A DNA stretch of 16,813 nt from Halieaceae bacterium. Its GTDB lineage: Bacteria > Pseudomonadota > Gammaproteobacteria > Pseudomonadales > Halieaceae. Location of the stretch: positions 1-16,813 of the forward strand of contig JABIZW010000139.1 of NCBI GenBank assembly GCA_018666295.1, given 5' to 3'. The first letter of the stretch is position 1; each line of letters opens with the position of its first letter. The notes under the pieces are model-generated. The model saw nothing but the letters and a program-made list of their open reading frames with translations, had not been told where the DNA came from and did not search any database. Of this stretch, positions 13,444 through 16,813 are shown piece by piece. The translations under genes and the position numbers were made by a program.

Positions 13444-15261
13444 TTACGCCGCCGGTTGAGTGATTTGGGGCTGTTCTTTGTGTGTCTCTTTGAACTGCAT
13501 GCTCGCAAGACGCTGATAGAGCTCGCAACGCACCAGTAGCTCAGCGTGTGTTCCAACGTCGATAACCGAGCCGTCGTCAATGACTGCGATTGCGTCTGCG
13601 TTAACGATGGTTGAAAGTCGGTGCGCGATAATAATAGTCGTGCGCCCGCGCGTTAACTTTGCCAGAGCCAGTTGGACGTAGTGCTCACTTTCGGTATCGA
13701 GCGCACTGGTGGCCTCATCAAGCAAAAGGATCTCAGGGTTTTTCAAAATAGCGCGCGCCAGTGCGATGCGTTGACGCTGTCCACCTGAGAGTTGCACGCC
13801 TTGAGCGCCAATTTCGCTTTGGTAGCCATTTGGCAGCCGCGCGATAAACTCTTGCGCGTACGCGGCTTTAGCGGCCGCCTCGATGTCTTCTTGGCTCGCA
13901 TGCGGATTGCCGTAGCCAATGTTATAGGCAATGTCTCCCGAGAATAAGATGGGCGCTTGAGGAACCAGCGCGGTTTTATTTCGCCAATCCTGCAGGGGAA
14001 AGTCGGCAAGTGGTGTTCCACCGTAGGTGAGTAACCCTGCACTGGGATCGTGAAAACGCTGCAACAACTCAAACAATGTCGACTTACCCGCACCTGAGGG
14101 GCCGACCAAGGCCAGTGTTCTTCCTGGGGCTATCGTGAGGTTGAAGTCAGTCAGTGCTGGATTTTCGGGTCTTGAGGGGTAGGTAAACCCCATATCTTGG
14201 GCCACGAGAGCCTGACCGTGAGAGATGATCGCTGAGCCAGTGTCGGTGATATCGCTCTCTTGGTGCAGAAGCTCAACCAACCGTTCAGCCGCGCCCGCGG
14301 CACGCTGTAAATCGCCCCACACTTCTGACAGTGTGGCGAAGGCGGTTCCAAGCATCACCGCGTAAAATACGAACGCGCCCAGGTCACCACCGCTCATGCG
14401 GCCGGCAATGACGTCTTGTCCGCCACTCCACATCATTCCGACCATGCCGCCAAGGAATAAAAAGATCGCACAGGCCATCAGCCATGCGCGCTGCTGAATT
14501 CGCTGTTTGGCGATATCGAAGGCTCGGGCCACTTCGGTTTCAAAAACGGATCGTTCCATGGCCTCGCGCTGGAAGCTTTGGACGATCTTGATCGACTGGA
14601 GTACCTCACCGGCTCGACTGCCAACGCTTGCGATACTGGCCTGGCTTTTGTTCGACAAGTTGCGCACTCGTCGCCCTAAATAGAGCACGGGTAGCAGTGC
14701 GAGCGGCACGCCAATGAGCATAATTAACGTGAGTTTAATGTTGGTCAGCGACATTAAGATCAGGGCACCCACAAGCGTAAGGGCGTTTCTTGCGGCCAGA
14801 CTGACCGACGATCCAATGAGAGTTTGTAATAACGTCGTGTCGGTAGTGATGCGAGACATAATCTCGCCCGCGTGGTTTTTTTCATAAAACCCGGGGTGAA
14901 CGGTAATGAGGTTATTGAACACATCGCGACGGAGGTCTGCACTCACTCGCTCACCAAGCCAAGACACCAAGTAGAAGCGAATAAATGAGCCGCAGGCCAT
15001 GGCAAAGCCAACGGCGACCATAAACAATACCGCACGCCTGAGGCCTTCTTGGCTCTGATTGGAAAAGCCTTGATCGATCAGTATTTGAATACCATAGCCG
15101 AGTGAAAGCTGCGTCATCGCGGTAAAGATAAGCGCTGCACTCGCGTAAATGAGTCGCATTTTGTGAGGCCATAGAAAGCCAAGAAGCTCGCGCAGAGGCT
15201 TCAGCGATTTCGTCTTCCCGGCGCTCTTCGAATCGGTTGGGCTTTTCTCGTGCTCACTCAT
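13444..15261 (-). CDS. ABC exporter, fused membrane and ATPase domains (MsbA/ABCB type)
   Basis: A 605-residue half-transporter that should work as a homodimer in the inner membrane. The six-helix exporter domain spans about residues 25-320. The nucleotide-binding domain has Walker A GPSGAGKST (387-395), signature LSGGQ (491-495), Walker B ILLLDE (511-516) and H-loop His547. It resembles the MsbA-related bacterial ABCB subfamily. The substrate (lipid, drug or peptide) cannot be told. I prefer the ATG at 15261, which overlaps the end of tatC by eight bases, over the GTG at 15273. It is the last gene of the hisE-tatABC cluster, and no intrinsic terminator follows. The C-terminal tail past the ATPase fold is short and Gln-rich. 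Confidence 0.93.
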   Translation of the reverse strand: MSEHEKSPTDSKSAGKTKSLKPLRELLGFLWPHKMRLIYASAALIFTAMTQLSLGYGIQILIDQGFSNQSQEGLRRAVLFMVAVGFAMACGSFIRFYLVSWLGERVSADLRRDVFNNLITVHPGFYEKNHAGEIMSRITTDTTLLQTLIGSSVSLAARNALTLVGALILMSLTNIKLTLIMLIGVPLALLPVLYLGRRVRNLSNKSQASIASVGSRAGEVLQSIKIVQSFQREAMERSVFETEVARAFDIAKQRIQQRAWLMACAIFLFLGGMVGMMWSGGQDVIAGRMSGGDLGAFVFYAVMLGTAFATLSEVWGDLQRAAGAAERLVELLHQESDITDTGSAIISHGQALVAQDMGFTYPSRPENPALTDFNLTIAPGRTLALVGPSGAGKSTLFELLQRFHDPSAGLLTYGGTPLADFPLQDWRNKTALVPQAPILFSGDIAYNIGYGNPHASQEDIEAAAKAAYAQEFIARLPNGYQSEIGAQGVQLSGGQRQRIALARAILKNPEILLLDEATSALDTESEHYVQLALAKLTRGRTTIIIAHRLSTIVNADAIAVIDDGSVIDVGTHAELLVRCELYQRLASMQFKETHKEQPQITQPAA

Positions 15262-15988
15262 CAGTCGGTCCACTCTTTGACAAAAAACGACCCATGATTA
15301 ATCCAACTTCAAACAGCAGCCACATAGGCAGTGCGAGCAGTGTCTGTGATATCACATCGGGTGGCGTGAGCAACATGCCCATGACGAAACAGCCCACAAT
15401 GACATAGGCACGATTATTGGCGAGCTGATCGGCACTCACTACGCCCGTCAGAATAAGAATGACGGCGGCAACAGGGACCTCAAATGCCAAGCCAAATGCA
15501 AAAAATAATTTGAGCACAAAGTCTAGGTAACGATTAATGTCCGTCATTACCGAAATATCGCCCGGCCCCACTGTTGTGAAAAACCCAAACAACAAAGGGA
15601 AAACCACGTAATAGGCAAACGCCACGCCCGCATAAAACAACACCACACTCGAGGCGAGTAAAGGTACGGCAATTCGCTTCTCCGCTTTGTAAAGGCCTGG
15701 TGCGATAAAGCCCCAAATCTGACTCAGGATAACGGGCATGGCGACAAAGACTGCGAGCACTAAAGACAGTTTGAAAGGGGTTAGGAAGGGTGAAGTGACC
15801 TCGGTCGCGATCATTGAAGAGCCTTCAGGAAGCAGTGTTCTCAAGGGCTCCGACACGTAGGTGTACAACTGATTTGCAAATGGGAAAAGACCTAAAAAAG
15901 CGACAAAGACTGCGATAATTGCGTTACGGAACCGGTCTCTGAGCTCCCGCAGATGTGCGACGAGTGGCATCGGGTCGTCAGCAGTCAC
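15254..15988 (-). CDS. tatC: Twin-arginine translocase subunit TatC
   Basis: TatC is the membrane receptor that recognises twin-arginine signal peptides and forms the core of the export complex for folded proteins. The 244-residue product has six hydrophobic segments and the family motifs PLVAHLRELRDRF at the N-terminus (8-20), SPFLTPFKLSL (66-76) and FAFGLAFEVPV (about 164-174), whose Glu is the conserved acidic residue facing the membrane. The start is GTG at 15988: this N-terminus matches the length of E. coli TatC before the HL-x-ELR motif, and AAGGGAG lies upstream across the tatB stop. tatB ends five bases before, and the ABC exporter gene overlaps its end. Confidence 0.97.
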   Translation of the reverse strand: MTADDPMPLVAHLRELRDRFRNAIIAVFVAFLGLFPFANQLYTYVSEPLRTLLPEGSSMIATEVTSPFLTPFKLSLVLAVFVAMPVILSQIWGFIAPGLYKAEKRIAVPLLASSVVLFYAGVAFAYYVVFPLLFGFFTTVGPGDISVMTDINRYLDFVLKLFFAFGLAFEVPVAAVILILTGVVSADQLANNRAYVIVGCFVMGMLLTPPDVISQTLLALPMWLLFEVGLIMGRFLSKSGPTDE

Positions 15989-15993
15989 AGGGG

Positions 15994-16326
15994 CTAGGCT
16001 CCCTTGTCCGATACAGTCTCACTATCGGTGGCCGCGTCGGTGGTCGCGTCGGTGGTCGTGTCGGTGGCCGTGGGCGGCTCTATCGACAAGGCGCTACTGA
16101 CGTCTGCGATGTCTTGTACTTCATCTCGACTCTCTTTGAGCGCACGCATGACCTCTTCGTTGTGCATTTCTCGACTGACGTCGGCTTTAATTTCTTCAAA
16201 TCCACGACGCACACGGCCCACCCACAGAGACAGGGACCTTAGGGCACTGGGAAGCCGCTCAGGGCCTACCACGAACAACGCAATGGCACTGACAACTAAA
16301 AGTTCAGCGAAACCGATATCTAACAT
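15994..16326 (-). CDS. tatB: Twin-arginine translocase subunit TatB
   Basis: TatB pairs with TatC in the signal-peptide receptor complex. This 110-residue protein has an N-terminal membrane helix with Glu8 (MLDIGFAELL), the hinge GPERLP (21-26), an amphipathic helix to about residue 60, and an acidic Thr/Asp-rich tail. Glu8 and the GPERLP hinge distinguish it from TatA. The tail contains four Thr/Ala-Thr-Asp tetrapeptide repeats encoded by a 12-base tandem repeat. At 110 residues it is shorter than E. coli TatB (171), but the tail is known to be dispensable and variable. It begins 13 bases after tatA. Confidence 0.95.
   Translation of the reverse strand: MLDIGFAELLVVSAIALFVVGPERLPSALRSLSLWVGRVRRGFEEIKADVSREMHNEEVMRALKESRDEVQDIADVSSALSIEPPTATDTTTDATTDAATDSETVSDKGA
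16025..16072. repeat. 12-bp tandem repeat within tatB
   Basis: Four 12-base units at 16025, 16037, 16049 and 16061 (TCGGTGG-Y-CGYG on the plus strand). They encode the tetrapeptide series TATD, TTTD, ATTD, AATD in the TatB tail. Because the unit is a codon multiple, copy-number change would keep the frame. Confidence 0.93.
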
Positions 16327-16339
16327 CTATAGCGCGACG

Positions 16340-16534
16340 TTATTTGTCGCTTTCTTCCTTTGAGTCGTCGATTTTGGGCGCTTCGTCGTCGTTGCGTTTA
16401 ATGCCTTCGCGAAAGTGAGTAATCGCGCTGCCGAGGTCTCGGGCGGCACCGGGGAGGCGCTTAGTGCCGAAAATCAAGACGACGATGGCGAGAACGATCA
16501 GTAATTGCCAGATTCCAATGCCGCTAAATCCCAT
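16340..16534 (-). CDS. tatA: Twin-arginine translocase subunit TatA
   Basis: TatA oligomerises to permit passage of folded proteins across the inner membrane. It is 64 residues long, with a short N-terminal membrane helix (IGIWQLLIVLAIVVLIFG, about 6-23), the hinge FGTKRLP (22-28), an amphipathic helix (ARDLGSAITHFREGIK), and a highly acidic tail of about 16 residues. There is no Glu in the membrane helix, unlike TatB. The ATG at 16534 follows hisE after six bases, with GGTGA as a modest ribosome binding site inside the hisE stop. Confidence 0.95.
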   Translation of the reverse strand: MGFSGIGIWQLLIVLAIVVLIFGTKRLPGAARDLGSAITHFREGIKRNDDEAPKIDDSKEESDK

Positions 16535-16540
16535 AGTAGT

Positions 16541-16813
16541 TCACCGTGTGTAATCGTTGTGTGCGTTTTTGCCCGACGAGTGGTTGCGTGACGCCTTCTC
16601 TTCAAGACCCGACATGCCTTGACGTAACGCCAAAGCGTCTAATACTTCATTATGACTGATACCCAGCCTATTCAGCATTACCATCGAGTGAAATACGAGG
16701 TCCGCGACTTCGCTGATCACTGCCTGATTGCTGCCGCCTGACGAATCAAGCGTTTTGGCGGCTAAAATGACTTCAATGGCCTCCTCTCCAACCTTTTCCA
16801 AGATCTTATCGAG
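16541..16813 (-). CDS. hisE: Phosphoribosyl-ATP pyrophosphatase, 5' end cut by window
   Basis: HisE hydrolyses phosphoribosyl-ATP to phosphoribosyl-AMP, the second step of histidine biosynthesis. The visible 90 residues begin LDKILEKVGEEAIEVILAAK, the metal-binding E-x2-E helix of the MazG-like all-alpha NTP pyrophosphatase fold. EVADLVFHSMVML follows, with the second acidic helix. About 15-20 N-terminal residues lie beyond the right edge. hisE directly upstream of tatA is a common gammaproteobacterial order. A stand-alone HisE, not the HisIE fusion, is likely but cannot be confirmed without the upstream sequence. Confidence 0.93.
   Translation of the reverse strand, partial: LDKILEKVGEEAIEVILAAKTLDSSGGSNQAVISEVADLVFHSMVMLNRLGISHNEVLDALALRQGMSGLEEKASRNHSSGKNAHNDYTR

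Noticed and set aside
13215..13580. Minus-strand reading frames with ASPEQVQ-like repeats over the 13.3 kb array
   Set aside because: The repeated peptide arises only from the 11-bp DNA repeat. The frames start at TTG or inside the exporter gene, have no ribosome binding site and resemble no protein family.

Overview
The window looks like a chromosomal segment of a marine gammaproteobacterium. The gene orders are gammaproteobacterial (serB divergent from a YtjB/AhpA-type gene; hisE-tatABC; EF-P with its EpmA ligase), the base composition is near 50% GC, and it carries a ChrR-type singlet-oxygen regulatory pair. A relative of the OM60/NOR5 (Halieaceae) group would fit, but that is inference and not demonstrated. 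No transposase, integrase, CRISPR array, rRNA or tRNA is visible.

Left part (1-3475): the 5' portion of a membrane protein gene of the AhpA/YtjB type runs leftward off the edge. Divergent from it are serB (phosphoserine phosphatase), efp (elongation factor P) and epmA (the ligase that puts beta-lysine on EF-P Lys34). epmA starts 7 bases after efp, so EF-P and its modifier are one unit.

Centre (3472-10173): this is the most interesting part. On the minus strand, five tightly coupled genes run from 8605 to 3472: an FAD-dependent oxidoreductase, a DUF1365 protein, a cyclopropane-fatty-acid-synthase-like SAM methyltransferase, an NhaC-type Na+/H+ antiporter and a hotdog-fold acyl-CoA thioesterase. 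Divergent from them are an ECF sigma factor and its ChrR-like anti-sigma factor, which keeps all of the expected zinc and cupin ligands. In Rhodobacter sphaeroides the RpoE-ChrR pair senses singlet oxygen, and homologues of the oxidoreductase, DUF1365 and CFA-like genes belong to its core regulon. The inferred role is therefore a photo-oxidative-stress lipid-modification locus. The CFA-like enzyme lacks two of the bicarbonate-site residues of E. coli Cfa, so its product may not be a cyclopropane. The 144-base divergent intergenic region (8606-8749) holds several nested palindromes.

Right part (10369-16813): pntAA-pntAB-pntB encode the three-subunit proton-translocating NAD(P) transhydrogenase and end at a clear intrinsic terminator (13175-13198). 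A non-coding gap with an 11-bp minisatellite follows. Then, on the minus strand (reading from the right edge), come hisE (cut at its 5' end), tatA, tatB, tatC and an MsbA/ABCB-type ABC exporter, closely packed as one operon. The Tat genes form the twin-arginine protein export machine; hisE is a histidine biosynthesis gene that habitually precedes them.
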